Shown here: in pieces, positions 24,636 to 33,581 of the stretch
Layout of the letters: every line of letters starts with the position of its first letter
Numbering within the stretch: the stretch's first letter is position 1
Assembly: GCF_001598495.1 (NCBI RefSeq)
Contig: NZ_BCZB01000014.1
Coordinates: 1-64,000 of the forward strand
DNA from: Neokomagataea thailandica NBRC 106555
GTDB lineage: Bacteria; Pseudomonadota; Alphaproteobacteria; Acetobacterales; Acetobacteraceae
Direction of reading: 5' to 3'
Length of the DNA stretch: 64,000 nt
Notes under the pieces: generated by a model
What the model saw: only the letters and a program-made list of their open reading frames with translations
Told to the model about the DNA's origin: nothing
Database searches by the model: none
Translations under genes and position numbers: made by a program

Positions 24636-25876
24636 AGCTCAACCCCCACATGCTTCGCAACCGTGAAGATATCTTTATCCCCCCGCCCCGATAAATTCAT
24701 AACAATGATCTGATCTTTACCCATCGTCGGTGCAATTTTAATGACATGCGCCAAAGCATGCGCAGACTCCAACGCAGGCAGAATCCCTTCCTGACGTGAG
24801 CAAAGCTGGAACGCCTCTAACGCTTCTTGGTCCGTCACCCCAACATATTCAACGCGCCCAATATCATTCAGCCAAGAATGCTCAGGCCCAATACCCGGAT
24901 AATCCAGCCCCGCACTGATAGAATGTGCTTCATCAATCTGACCATCCGCATTTTGCAACAAATATGTCCGATTACCATGCAAAACACCCGGACGCCCCCG
25001 CGAAACAGACGCCGCCGTTTTCCCAGAATCCAGCCCCAAACCAGCCGCTTCTGCGCCAATAAGCTTCACATCCACATCATCAAGGAACGGATGGAAAATA
25101 CCCATCGCATTTGAACCGCCACCAATCGCGGCAACAATCGCATCCGGCAAACGCCCTTCTGCTTCCAAAATCTGCGCCTTCGTCTCTGTCCCAATAACAG
25201 ACTGAAAATCACGCACCATTTCTGGGTAAGGATGCGGCCCAGCCACCGTCCCTACAAGGAAATACGTATCTTCCACATTGGCCACCCAGTCACGCATGGC
25301 CTCATTCATGGCATCTTTTAGCGTACCAGCCCCCGCCGTAACCGGCCGCACCTCAGCACCCAACAAATTCATACGAAACACATTCGGCTTTTGGCGCTCA
25401 ACATCCGTCGCGCCCATATAAACCGTACATTTCAAGCCAAACAGCGCACAAACCGTGGCCGTCGCCACCCCATGCTGACCAGCACCCGTCTCCGCCACGA
25501 TACGGGTCTTCCCCATACGCCGCGCAACAAGAATTTGCCCCATCACATTATTCAGCTTGTGCGAACCCGTATGGTTCAACTCTTCACGCTTAAGATAAAT
25601 TTTCGCTCCACCCAAGCTTTCCGTCAGGCGGCGCGCAAACCATAACGGACTCGGACGGCCAACATAATCTTTATAATAAAATGCGAGCTCTTTCTGAAAA
25701 GACGGGTCCGCCTGCGCCGCCCGATAGGCCTCTTCAAGCTCCAAAATCAACGGCATTAACGTCTCTGCAACAAACCGCCCGCCAAATTCTCCAAACCACC
25801 CACGCCCATCAGGCCCTGACCGCAACGAGTTCGGAAGAGTAACCTGCGCCGGTGTGGCGGTAGAAGAAGCAGACAT
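24632..25876 (-). CDS. trpB: Tryptophan synthase beta subunit
   Basis: The PLP enzyme that joins indole and serine. From ATG 25876 the PLP lysine is K107 in [10 protein letters not shown], the phosphate loop is GGGSNAMG, and the adjacent ETGAGQHG is conserved. Length about 414. An upstream frame to 25921 adds 15 residues without conserved content. trpF is not upstream, nor are trpC or trpD; they must be elsewhere. Confidence 0.95.
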   Translation of the reverse strand: MSASSTATPAQVTLPNSLRSGPDGRGWFGEFGGRFVAETLMPLILELEEAYRAAQADPSFQKELAFYYKDYVGRPSPLWFARRLTESLGGAKIYLKREELNHTGSHKLNNVMGQILVARRMGKTRIVAETGAGQHGVATATVCALFGLKCTVYMGATDVERQKPNVFRMNLLGAEVRPVTAGAGTLKDAMNEAMRDWVANVEDTYFLVGTVAGPHPYPEMVRDFQSVIGTETKAQILEAEGRLPDAIVAAIGGGSNAMGIFHPFLDDVDVKLIGAEAAGLGLDSGKTAASVSRGRPGVLHGNRTYLLQNADGQIDEAHSISAGLDYPGIGPEHSWLNDIGRVEYVGVTDQEALEAFQLCSRQEGILPALESAHALAHVIKIAPTMGKDQIIVMNLSGRGDKDIFTVAKHVGVEL

Positions 25877-26133
25877 CGCACTAACACTCACTTCAAAAAC
25901 AATACCCTTCTGCGATACCAATTCCTGCCCCCGCCGTCCATCAAGGAAGCGCCATCAACCCACACAATAAAATACATCTCAACCACAGCAGACACTCGAG
26001 CGCCCTCATAAAAGAACCTGCTTAAACGTTTTTATATTGGAACAGTAATCAACCCATTATACACCTTGCTCAAACATAATTTTTATTCAATTTTCTTGAG
26101 CTCATACCCTATTCTGTGCAGGTGCGGCCATTC

Positions 26134-27243
26134 ATGTTTTTTCTCAAACATCTTTTCCACCGTCGCCCACACCACCCCCCCAAACCTCTCACACTCGCAG
26201 ACATTGCCACACATGTCACAACCCTTGAGGAAGCCCCGTCTTATCCCGCCGCTTTGCTCAATAACGGCTCTTTAAACGCCAACACACACTCACTTTTCCA
26301 AGACTGGGCCACCAGCCCTTGCACATTGCGCCAATACACACTGGAAAATGTCGTCTTAGACACCGCTTCCATGATGTTTTTCAAAGATGGCCAACCCATC
26401 ATTGATACCGCTTACCTCCAATCGCCCGACATCATTCCATCCCTCGCCATACGAGAAGACACCCTCATCCCCGCCCCGCCCGGACAAGACGTAATGGCTG
26501 CCTGTTTTGACCACTGGCATCAAAATTATTACCACTGGATTACCCACACAATTCCAACGCTTTTTCATCTCAAAAACAGCCACTACAAGGACGGCCTCAT
26601 CTTGCCCCCCCTCACAGCATGGCAAGAAGACACCATTCGCTTACTCGGCTTTGATCCCTCGCACAGCACACGCACAAAACCGGGGGAACAATACGCCTTT
26701 CATACCGTCCTCTATACCGATTGCGTCCGAGGAACTGCCGATTTCTCAGCCCTCACATCATCACGACGCGCCTATCACACCCTCGCCCAAACATGCCCCC
26801 CACCCGCACACACAACCACCTCGCCCCATCTTTTTATTGAACGAGGCCAAGCCCCTAACCGCTTCATCCACAACGAACCCGAACTGGCTAAAGCCCTCAC
26901 CGAAATCGGTTTCACCACTGTAAAACCTGAAACCTTAAACATCGCCGAGCAAATACACCTCTTTTCACAAGCACGCATCGTTATAGGCTCTCTCGGCGCC
27001 GGCATGGCTAACCTCGCATGGTGCAAACCCGGCACAATCATCTGCGAACTCGTGCCACAACAACACATCAATCCCTGCACCTTAGCCTTAGCAATGCAAA
27101 TGCAGCTCCATTATTGGGGAGAGCCCATCGAAACAGGCGTCGAAATCGCCAGTCACGTTACCCCCGCCCAAAAAGGGTTCGACATCCCCAAAATTGTGCA
27201 ACGCGCCAAAGAAATGATACATTACGCCTCTTCTATGAAATAA
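26134..27243 (+). CDS. GT61-family glycosyltransferase (DUF563)
   Basis: A 369-residue protein. The conserved NYYHWITHTIPTLF (about residues 133-146) and the C-terminal VIGSLGAGMANLAWCKPGT followed by ICELVP are signatures of glycosyltransferase family 61 (DUF563). These enzymes add sugars to glycans, often to surface polysaccharides. A GTG at 26116 is an alternative start, but ATG at 26134 gives the MFFLKHLF N-terminus. It stands alone, about 30 bases before corA, so they may share a transcript. Confidence 0.75.
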   Translation: MFFLKHLFHRRPHHPPKPLTLADIATHVTTLEEAPSYPAALLNNGSLNANTHSLFQDWATSPCTLRQYTLENVVLDTASMMFFKDGQPIIDTAYLQSPDIIPSLAIREDTLIPAPPGQDVMAACFDHWHQNYYHWITHTIPTLFHLKNSHYKDGLILPPLTAWQEDTIRLLGFDPSHSTRTKPGEQYAFHTVLYTDCVRGTADFSALTSSRRAYHTLAQTCPPPAHTTTSPHLFIERGQAPNRFIHNEPELAKALTEIGFTTVKPETLNIAEQIHLFSQARIVIGSLGAGMANLAWCKPGTIICELVPQQHINPCTLALAMQMQLHYWGEPIETGVEIASHVTPAQKGFDIPKIVQRAKEMIHYASSMK

Positions 27244-27274
27244 TAGATGCCCCCACACCCTATGGCTGCCCTTC

Positions 27275-28300
27275 ATGCTCCTCACCCGCCCCATTGGAAC
27301 ACCCGCCTATGAAATGGGGCCACACACCCGGCTCGACAGCATCCCATGGGTTGACCTGCTCAACCCCACAGAAGACGAAATCACACGCGCCACCGAAAAA
27401 CTCGGCATCCACATCCCCAGCCGGGCAGAACTCAGCGAAATTGAAAGCTCATCGCGCCATTATGAACGTGACGGCGCCCTGTATCTCTCCGGCCCACTGG
27501 TCCGCCGTTACGAGACTGGCCCCGTCATCCGGCCCGTAGGCTTCATCTTATCCCCCACACATCTCATCACCATCCGCTACGCAGACTACCCAGCCTTTGA
27601 CCGTATCGGCCTCGCTCTGGCGGAACACACCGCAGAAAACCCCGCCCCAACACCGACAAATCTCCTCACGGACCTCATCGAAGACATCATCAACCGCTTG
27701 GCTGACTTACTGGAAAATGTCGGCCATACCCTCGATACACTCTCACATTGTATTTTCAGCAGTGATGACCGGCAGCGCCATCACACCCGCAGTGGCGCAA
27801 CCCTCCGCACCACACTACGCCACCTTGGAAATACCGGGGACCTCGCCTCCATGATCCGAGACTCCCTCTTATCCATTGATCGTATCCGCCTACATCTAGA
27901 CACAATAACCGCTCACACCCTCGCACACACCCAAACACCGCCAAAAGCAGATCACGCCCTCACCACAGATCTCATCCACAATCGTCTCGATACCGCAGGG
28001 CGAGACATCGCCTCACTCAACGAGTTCAACACACAGATAAACAATAAAGTGCAATTCCTACTGGACGCCACATTAGGCTTCATCAATATCGAACAAAATG
28101 ACGGCATGAAAATCCTCACCGTCGCCAGCTCCATCGGTATTATGCCGACCCTCATCGCCGGTATTTACGGCATGAACTTCCGCATCATGCCAGAACTCAA
28201 CTGGAGCTTCGGTTACCCCTTCGCCATACTCCTCATGCTCAGCTCCATCGCCCTCCCCCTCTTCTGGTTCTGGCGGCGCGGCTGGCTCACCCGACTTTAA
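27275..28300 (+). CDS. corA: CorA-family divalent cation transporter
   Basis: A 341-residue inner-membrane protein of the CorA family for Mg2+ and other divalent cations. Long N-terminal cytoplasmic domain, stalk helix (ALTTDLIHNRLDTAGRDIAS with NEFNTQINNKVQFLLDATL) and two C-terminal transmembrane helices. The signature YGMNF (about residue 298) follows IMPTLIAGI. The final segment SFGYPFAILLMLSSIALPLF is the second helix. The loop after GMN has MPELNWS, which fits the family. Confidence 0.88.
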   Translation: MLLTRPIGTPAYEMGPHTRLDSIPWVDLLNPTEDEITRATEKLGIHIPSRAELSEIESSSRHYERDGALYLSGPLVRRYETGPVIRPVGFILSPTHLITIRYADYPAFDRIGLALAEHTAENPAPTPTNLLTDLIEDIINRLADLLENVGHTLDTLSHCIFSSDDRQRHHTRSGATLRTTLRHLGNTGDLASMIRDSLLSIDRIRLHLDTITAHTLAHTQTPPKADHALTTDLIHNRLDTAGRDIASLNEFNTQINNKVQFLLDATLGFINIEQNDGMKILTVASSIGIMPTLIAGIYGMNFRIMPELNWSFGYPFAILLMLSSIALPLFWFWRRGWLTRL

Positions 28301-28465
28301 GAGCCCTTTTGGAAAAGATTGGCAGCGCTGAAACGGACCCCGAGAAGAACTCCGCCTCATCATGAAAATGGCGGTAATCCGATCCGCTATTTTCTGACGC
28401 CATATGCACGCCAGAAAGACTGATGTGGTGTCAGATAACCCATTGTCAAAAAGGCTCTAAAAAGA

Positions 28466-28497
28466 AAGGCCCCATCTTCTAACGAAGACAGGGCCTT
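28466..28497 (-). terminator. Intrinsic terminator of the sulfite reductase operon
   Basis: On the minus strand AAGGCCCTGTCTTC, a GTTA loop and GAAGATGGGGCCTT form an imperfect hairpin followed by TCTTTTTA. Confidence 0.7.
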
Positions 28498-28521
28498 GCA
28501 CCATTGACGTAAAAACGCGCC

Positions 28522-28956
28522 TCACCGAGCAACCCGCGTCCCAACATCCAAGACTTTTTCTGGCAAAACAGAGCGTTGGAACGATACAGAATAACGCTTC
28601 AACTGCCGCTCCCACGGCCTAACATCACTCCCCTCCGGCAGGACAACACTATCCACACCACAGCGCTTCAAAAAATCCGCCTGATCCGGCAATACATGCC
28701 CCTCAACACGAATTTCACCGCCAAAATGCAAATACTCCCGCAATTCGCGCGCCTGCGTGAACCCGCGTCCATCACGAAAAATCGGAAAACGCAGGACCAC
28801 CAATTCCAAACGGTTCAGATACGGCTTCAACGCCGCAACCTCATCCCCACTCTCCAACACCACCGAACGCGCTTCACCCTGCTCAACCAAGTCCGCCAGC
28901 GTCACAGGCTCGGCATAATGCCCAGCCTCACGCGCCCCAAGATTAAACAGTGTCAT
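28522..28956 (-). CDS. DUF934 protein, sulfite reductase operon
   Basis: A 144-residue protein with the DUF934 signature FPIFRDGRGFTQARELRE followed by DQADFLKRCGVDS. Members sit beside sulfite reductase or PAPS reductase genes in alphaproteobacteria and are thought to help sulfite or sulfate assimilation, perhaps as an electron-transfer accessory; the exact role is unproven. Start ATG 28956 overlaps the end of cysI by 14 bases. Confidence 0.85.
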   Translation of the reverse strand: MTLFNLGAREAGHYAEPVTLADLVEQGEARSVVLESGDEVAALKPYLNRLELVVLRFPIFRDGRGFTQARELREYLHFGGEIRVEGHVLPDQADFLKRCGVDSVVLPEGSDVRPWERQLKRYSVSFQRSVLPEKVLDVGTRVAR

Positions 28957-30616
28957 ACGCTGCCTCCTTAAACGGAGCCTCACCCACACGTTTCAACGTC
29001 TCAAGGAAACTTTCCTGCCCTGAGCGTTCCTGCAAATACCGATCCACAATCCGCGCAATCGCATCCACCGTGTCATCTTCCGGCAAGGCTGGCCCCAAAA
29101 TCTTCCCAACAGTAGCCTGATCATCAGCCCGACCACCCAGCGTCATCTGGAAAAACTCTTCACCGCGCTTATCAACACCTAACAAGCCAATATGCCCCGC
29201 ATGGTGATGCCCACAGGCATTAATGCAGCCAGAGATATTAATTTGCAGCGCACCAATCTGCTCCTGCAACGTCATATCCGCAAAACGCGCACCCAGTTTC
29301 TGCGCAATCGGAATCGAACGCGCATTGGCCAAAGCGCAATAATCCAGCCCAGGGCACGCCACAATGTCCCCAATCAAGCCAACATTCGGTGCGCCAAGCC
29401 CCACGTCAACCAATCCACGCCACAAATCATAAAGCTGATCCTGCCGTACATGGCCAAACACCACATTTTGCAAATGCGTCGTCCGCAATTCACCATACGC
29501 AAAACGTTCAGACAGCCCAGCTAACCGATCCAACTGATCCGCCGTCACATCACCCGGAATCTCTCCCGGCGGCTTTAACGACACAACCGCAATGATATGC
29601 CCCTCTGAACGATGAGCATGCGTATTACTCCGCACCCAACGGTCAAACACCATATTCTGCGCGCGCTGCTCCGCCAAAACTGCAGCAGCCCCCTCCGGCG
29701 CTTGCAAATCGGGCGCAGCAAAACGTGCTTCAATCGACGCCACCATCTCCGGGCTTAAACGGTAACGCGCAATATCCATCTGCGCGAGTTCCGCCTCAAC
29801 CTCGTTACGATAAGCGGCAACCCCCAACGCCTGAACCAGAATCTTGATTCGTGCTTTGTAAATATTATCGCGCCGCCCATGCGCATTATACACACGGATA
29901 ATCGCCTCAAGCGTAGCGAGCAAACGCTCCTCCGGCACAGAATCATACAGTTCCTGCCCCACAATCGGCGTACGCCCTAAGCCACCCCCCACAAAGATCT
30001 GAAAGACGACACGCCCATCATCACCAGGCCGCGCTATAACTCCAATATCATGGAAACGCGCCGCCACTCGGTCATTCGGACTACCCGAAATCGCAATTTT
30101 GAACTTACGCGGCAAGAACGTAAATTCCGGATGCAATGTGGACCATTGGCGCAAAATCTCAGCATGCACACGCGGATCCACTAATTCATCCGCCGCAGCC
30201 CCGGCAAACTCATCGGACGTCACATTCCGAATACAATTACCGGATGTCTGCAACGCATGCATGTCCACATCCGCTAAAAGGCGCAGAATATCTGGCGTAT
30301 CCTCAAGGCGTATCCAATTAAACTGAATGTTCTGCCGGGTCGTAAAATGCCCATAGCCCCGGTCATAACGCCGCGCCACATCCGCAAACGCACGCACCTG
30401 CGCTGCATTTAACGTGCCATACGGTACGGCGACACGCAGCATGTAAGCATGCAGTTGCAAGTACAAACCATTCATCAGGCGGAGCGGCTTGAACTCGTCC
30501 TCAGTCAGCGCACCATCCAAACGCCGCGCAACCTGCTCCGAAAACTCTTCAATACGCGCGGCCAAAAAATCCCGATCAACCTGATCGTACTGATATTGCC
30601 CAATAGCCGTTGTCAT
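28943..30616 (-). CDS. cysI: Ferredoxin/NADPH-type sulfite reductase hemoprotein
   Basis: A 557-residue siroheme enzyme that reduces sulfite to sulfide in assimilation. The two ferredoxin-like halves are seen from residue about 50, with RRYDRGYGHFTTRQNIQFNW. The cluster-binding cysteines are in ACPGLDYC and GCINACGHH, the pattern for the bridged siroheme-4Fe4S centre. Nitrite reductases share the fold, but the DUF2849 and DUF934 neighbours favour sulfite. There is no separate flavoprotein CysJ gene next to it. It overlaps DUF2849 by 4 bases upstream. Confidence 0.9.
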   Translation of the reverse strand: MTTAIGQYQYDQVDRDFLAARIEEFSEQVARRLDGALTEDEFKPLRLMNGLYLQLHAYMLRVAVPYGTLNAAQVRAFADVARRYDRGYGHFTTRQNIQFNWIRLEDTPDILRLLADVDMHALQTSGNCIRNVTSDEFAGAAADELVDPRVHAEILRQWSTLHPEFTFLPRKFKIAISGSPNDRVAARFHDIGVIARPGDDGRVVFQIFVGGGLGRTPIVGQELYDSVPEERLLATLEAIIRVYNAHGRRDNIYKARIKILVQALGVAAYRNEVEAELAQMDIARYRLSPEMVASIEARFAAPDLQAPEGAAAVLAEQRAQNMVFDRWVRSNTHAHRSEGHIIAVVSLKPPGEIPGDVTADQLDRLAGLSERFAYGELRTTHLQNVVFGHVRQDQLYDLWRGLVDVGLGAPNVGLIGDIVACPGLDYCALANARSIPIAQKLGARFADMTLQEQIGALQINISGCINACGHHHAGHIGLLGVDKRGEEFFQMTLGGRADDQATVGKILGPALPEDDTVDAIARIVDRYLQERSGQESFLETLKRVGEAPFKEAAYDTV

Positions 30617-30945
30617 GCCCCGGCTCCTTCCTGCTGCTCATACGCAAATTGCGGATGTACCGTCGGCCCAAATGCACGAATACGCTCACGCATTGTCAGA
30701 GGTACGGGTCCACCCACTTCAGGGCGCACCGCAATTTCATAAATTCCCACAACACCATCAGCCTGCGCCCGGCTTTGAACCCCTTCAAGGCGCTCAGAAA
30801 CGGCATCCGACACCAACACCTCAGCACGCTGAATCGCCGTCTGCCATGTATGATCAGCAGACAGCCAGACAATCGCTCCATCCAGCAGGCGGTTGGCTGT
30901 AATCACCAAACCCTCTCCCGCTCCGACGCGTACCGCGCGCTTCAT
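30613..30945 (-). CDS. DUF2849 protein, sulfite reductase operon
   Basis: A 110-residue protein beginning MKRAVRVGAGEGLVITANRL; the segment VITANRLLDGAIVWLSADHT is characteristic of DUF2849. It is found as the first gene of the DUF2849-cysI-DUF934 operon in alphaproteobacteria. Function unknown; it may help with siroheme or redox delivery to CysI. Its stop overlaps the cysI start (ATGA). Confidence 0.85.
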   Translation of the reverse strand: MKRAVRVGAGEGLVITANRLLDGAIVWLSADHTWQTAIQRAEVLVSDAVSERLEGVQSRAQADGVVGIYEIAVRPEVGGPVPLTMRERIRAFGPTVHPQFAYEQQEGAGA

Positions 30946-30984
30946 GGTGCCTTCCCCTCATCAACCTTCTGCCAAACGCAGAAT

Positions 30985-31002
30985 TACCGAAATTGAACGG
31001 TA
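30985..31002. promoter_or_regulatory. Inverted repeat upstream of the cysI operon
   Basis: TACCG-N8-CGGTA with perfect 5-bp arms, 40-57 bases before the DUF2849 start. A plausible operator; the binding protein could be the nearby Rrf2 regulator. Function not shown. Confidence 0.45.
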
Positions 31003-31108
31003 TAATGATTGATAATGGTGAATTATGGAAGAGGATTCACTGAAATTCGTCGCTAAATCGTCTTTATATAACGAATTATTTTAGTGTAAAATTAACTTTA
31101 AATCGCAC

Positions 31109-31531
31109 TTACCCAACAACACACACCATCTTTCGGTGCGGAATCGGACCCTTGAAATAGACATCCCCAACCGCCGTAAGCCCGTGCTTTTCATAAAAAC
31201 CAATGGCTGAAACACGTGCACTCAGCATAAACGTCTTCAAACCTAACGCAGCACAACGCTCAAAAGATGCCCTCAAAAGGGCAGAGCCAATACCTTGCCC
31301 CTGATACTCCTGCGAAACAGCAAATTTCCGCAGTTGCATTTCACCATCAGGAAGCACAAAAAGCGACGTACACCCAACGAGCGTATCACCGTCAAAAGCC
31401 CCCAGATGAACCGCCGTCTCATCATGCTCAACGCGGCATTCATCTTGCGTCAAATTCGGCCATAAAACCTGCTGCCGCAACGGCAAACAATCATCGACCG
31501 TAATATCACGTAGCGTTACACTCACAGACAT
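31109..31531 (-). CDS. GNAT-family acetyltransferase
   Basis: A 140-residue protein with the GNAT fold: acetyl-CoA motif QEYQGQGIGSALLRASFERC (Q/R-x-x-G-x-G/A form) in the middle, preceded by the strand GEMQLRKFAV and followed by ARVSAIGFYEKHGLTAVGD. Such enzymes acetylate amines or small molecules; the substrate is unknown. It shares strand and neighbourhood with the Rrf2 gene, so may be co-transcribed from that promoter. Confidence 0.85.
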   Translation of the reverse strand: MSVSVTLRDITVDDCLPLRQQVLWPNLTQDECRVEHDETAVHLGAFDGDTLVGCTSLFVLPDGEMQLRKFAVSQEYQGQGIGSALLRASFERCAALGLKTFMLSARVSAIGFYEKHGLTAVGDVYFKGPIPHRKMVCVVG

Positions 31532-31545
31532 AAAATTTTTCCCCC

Positions 31546-31992
31546 TTAAATAGAAAACGAAATAGGAGCACGACTCGGACGCTGCATACCGGCCTCTTCC
31601 GCCTGTCGCAGCAAGCTCTCCAGCGTCACAGCATCCATACGCGTGGCTATTTCACCATCCAATGTTTGCCAAAACGGTGAGAGCACCTTTTCCAAGAGTG
31701 GGTTTGACTCTTCTTCACTCGCGTCACGCTCTTCCATCACAGCACTGACAATATCATGCAACGTGATCGCACGTGGCGGACGCCCCAACCGATACCCCCC
31801 TTTAGGGCCACGCACACTGGATAACAGCCCTTCACGAGACAAGGCTTGCAACACTGGCTCAATCCCGCGCCGCAGCATATCGCCACGTCGCGCAATATCC
31901 GCGCCACTCACAACGCCCGCTCGCCCAGCATGAAACGCAACATCCAGCATAATCGAAACAGCCGTCAAAGCACGATCGCGGCGCAAATACAT
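31546..31992 (-). CDS. Rrf2-family regulator without cysteines
   Basis: A 148-residue protein of the Rrf2 family: winged helix with LRRDRALTAVSIMLDVAFHA at the start, recognition helix RRGIEPVLQALSREGLLSSV, and the wing RGPKGGYRLGRPP. Family members such as IscR, NsrR and RirA bind an Fe-S cluster through three cysteines; none is present here, so it resembles cysteine-free types such as CymR, which senses cysteine status through CysK. ATG at 31992 is preferred because the longer frame to 32034 only adds a hydrophobic leader. A role in controlling the adjacent sulfur genes is inferred. Confidence 0.8.
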   Translation of the reverse strand: MYLRRDRALTAVSIMLDVAFHAGRAGVVSGADIARRGDMLRRGIEPVLQALSREGLLSSVRGPKGGYRLGRPPRAITLHDIVSAVMEERDASEEESNPLLEKVLSPFWQTLDGEIATRMDAVTLESLLRQAEEAGMQRPSRAPISFSI

Positions 31993-32054
31993 AAAAAATC
32001 CGTATTCCAAACCAAAACAGAAAAAACAGGCCACATAAGGCCCGATTGCTATTC

Positions 32055-32085
32055 GTATTTTTTACAAATACCCTCACCTTGTCAA
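32055..32085 (-). promoter_or_regulatory. Candidate promoter of the Rrf2 gene
   Basis: Perfect -35 box TTGACA (32080-32085, minus strand) followed at 17-18 bases by an A-rich -10-like segment. An inverted repeat GTATTT-N5-AAATAC (32055-32071) covers the -10 area, which would suit autoregulation. Confidence 0.5.
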
Positions 32086-32124
32086 TAAAAAGCGATTACC
32101 CACCCATTACCCACTATAAAAAAC

Positions 32125-32149
32125 ACAAAAAAGGCGCCTCACAGCGCCT
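32125..32149 (-). terminator. Intrinsic terminator of the phospholipase gene
   Basis: On the minus strand AGGCGC, loop TGTGAG, GCGCCT and TTTTTTTGTG, about 30 bases after the stop codon at 32179. Confidence 0.8.
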
Positions 32150-32178
32150 CTTCTGCTCAAACATCACAAAGCCCAAAA

Positions 32179-33348
32179 TTACTTTTCGTGGATAAAATCC
32201 GCATTGTTACAATCTTTCGGCGCATTCACCGGGTTACACCGCGCAACGGCATGATCAGGGAACTCAACCGTGTAACCATGCCAAGGCGCAGGTTCCAACG
32301 CCGGATAATCCGTGCTGATAATCTGTGCACCACTGGCAAATGACACATCACGCCGCGTCACATCATTCGTACGCGCTTCCACCGTATTCGCATCCGCACG
32401 CGTCCGCACCAAATAACCCTGCTTCACCAAATCAGGGGTTTTATGCGCAGCTTCCGCATTATCAAACGTCGCCCCTTTTTGACCGGCAAATCCTTCATTC
32501 ACTTCCGTATAAGCCGCATCAGGCTCACCCGGGCGGCCATTGGTAAACAACACACGCCCACGTAACCCCGGATGGTTCGCCACATAACGCTCCGTATCCT
32601 GCGGACGATCCAGAACGAACATGATTTTACCACGCTCAGACTCAACCGACGGCCAACCCTTCGTACGGATAGCCTCATTCACCGAAGGCGCATCCCCACG
32701 CACATCATCCGGCAGAATCAAATTCTTGCGCCCAATAACCTGCACAATTTCCTGATCCAACCGATCATACGTAGCCGTAGTAAAACGCTCAGGAACGGTA
32801 AATTGCAGCTTATCGCTTTTCAGCGGAATATCCTGCTTCGTTTCAATATCAATAAAAACAGGCAAATGACGCGGATGCGCTGCGGACCAATCACGAATAA
32901 TCTGTAAGCACTTCGCAAATGGCTCACAATTTGAGCGCTGATCAATATCGACAATATGCATGACCTTAAAATCACGCCCTTGCATCAAAGCACTCGATCC
33001 TGAAGGAGCATCTGGCGTAATCCCGCTTTTGCGCTCCCATTCTGCACCACGCGGGTGGCTATATTGCCCCCCTTTACTATCCGCATAAATATCAATTTCA
33101 AGCTGACGAACACCACTATCCAACTGCCGATCCAGCGTCGTGTGCTTATAATCCAATGCTTCCGCAGCCTGCGGCGAAAACTTCGTTAACCACTGCAAAG
33201 TCGCCGGTGAAATATCAGTGCGGTAACTATTATGCGTCCCCACTACCTGTATCTGATTAAGACGAACATCCTGTGGGATACCCGCTGCAAAAGCGGATTG
33301 TGTCACCAAAGAACCGATTACAGACAAAAACGCCAGACGATACTTCAT
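32179..33348 (-). CDS. Secreted PI-PLC-like phosphodiesterase
   Basis: A 389-residue exported protein (signal peptide in the first 22 residues, AFLSVIGSLVTQSAFA). The catalytic-domain start QIQVVGTHNSYR holds the first active-site histidine, and VRQLEIDIYAD holds an acidic pair for a metal. The second histidine is in FKVMHIVDID. These match calcium-dependent phosphoinositide-specific phospholipase C (PI-PLC-like TIM barrel). Bacterial members act on phospholipids or GPI-like substrates; the substrate is unknown. The C-terminal CNPVNAPKDCNNADFIHE likely has a disulfide. A perfect inverted repeat lies just upstream of the start. Confidence 0.8.
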   Translation of the reverse strand: MKYRLAFLSVIGSLVTQSAFAAGIPQDVRLNQIQVVGTHNSYRTDISPATLQWLTKFSPQAAEALDYKHTTLDRQLDSGVRQLEIDIYADSKGGQYSHPRGAEWERKSGITPDAPSGSSALMQGRDFKVMHIVDIDQRSNCEPFAKCLQIIRDWSAAHPRHLPVFIDIETKQDIPLKSDKLQFTVPERFTTATYDRLDQEIVQVIGRKNLILPDDVRGDAPSVNEAIRTKGWPSVESERGKIMFVLDRPQDTERYVANHPGLRGRVLFTNGRPGEPDAAYTEVNEGFAGQKGATFDNAEAAHKTPDLVKQGYLVRTRADANTVEARTNDVTRRDVSFASGAQIISTDYPALEPAPWHGYTVEFPDHAVARCNPVNAPKDCNNADFIHEK

Positions 33349-33357
33349 AATACAAAA

Positions 33358-33375
33358 CCTAATTTTGAAATTAGG
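33358..33375. promoter_or_regulatory. Inverted repeat at the phospholipase ribosome site
   Basis: CCTAATTT-TG-AAATTAGG, perfect 8-bp arms with a 2-bp centre. Its end lies 10 bases upstream of the ATG at 33348. It could be an operator or mask the ribosome site in the mRNA. Confidence 0.5.
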
Positions 33376-33581
33376 GCGCATAAAAATATCTAAACCAATA
33401 ATAAAACAATAAAAATAATATGAAACATTTAAGCCATCATCGCATATGTGTCATATTATGTTAATAAAAACATCTTTTGAAATACATTCTCCTTAATACT
33501 AAAGCCCCATTTAATTCGTCCTTATCGTGACGTCTCGCTGACACAACAGCGCAAGACACATCATTTCAGAAAGACCACTTC

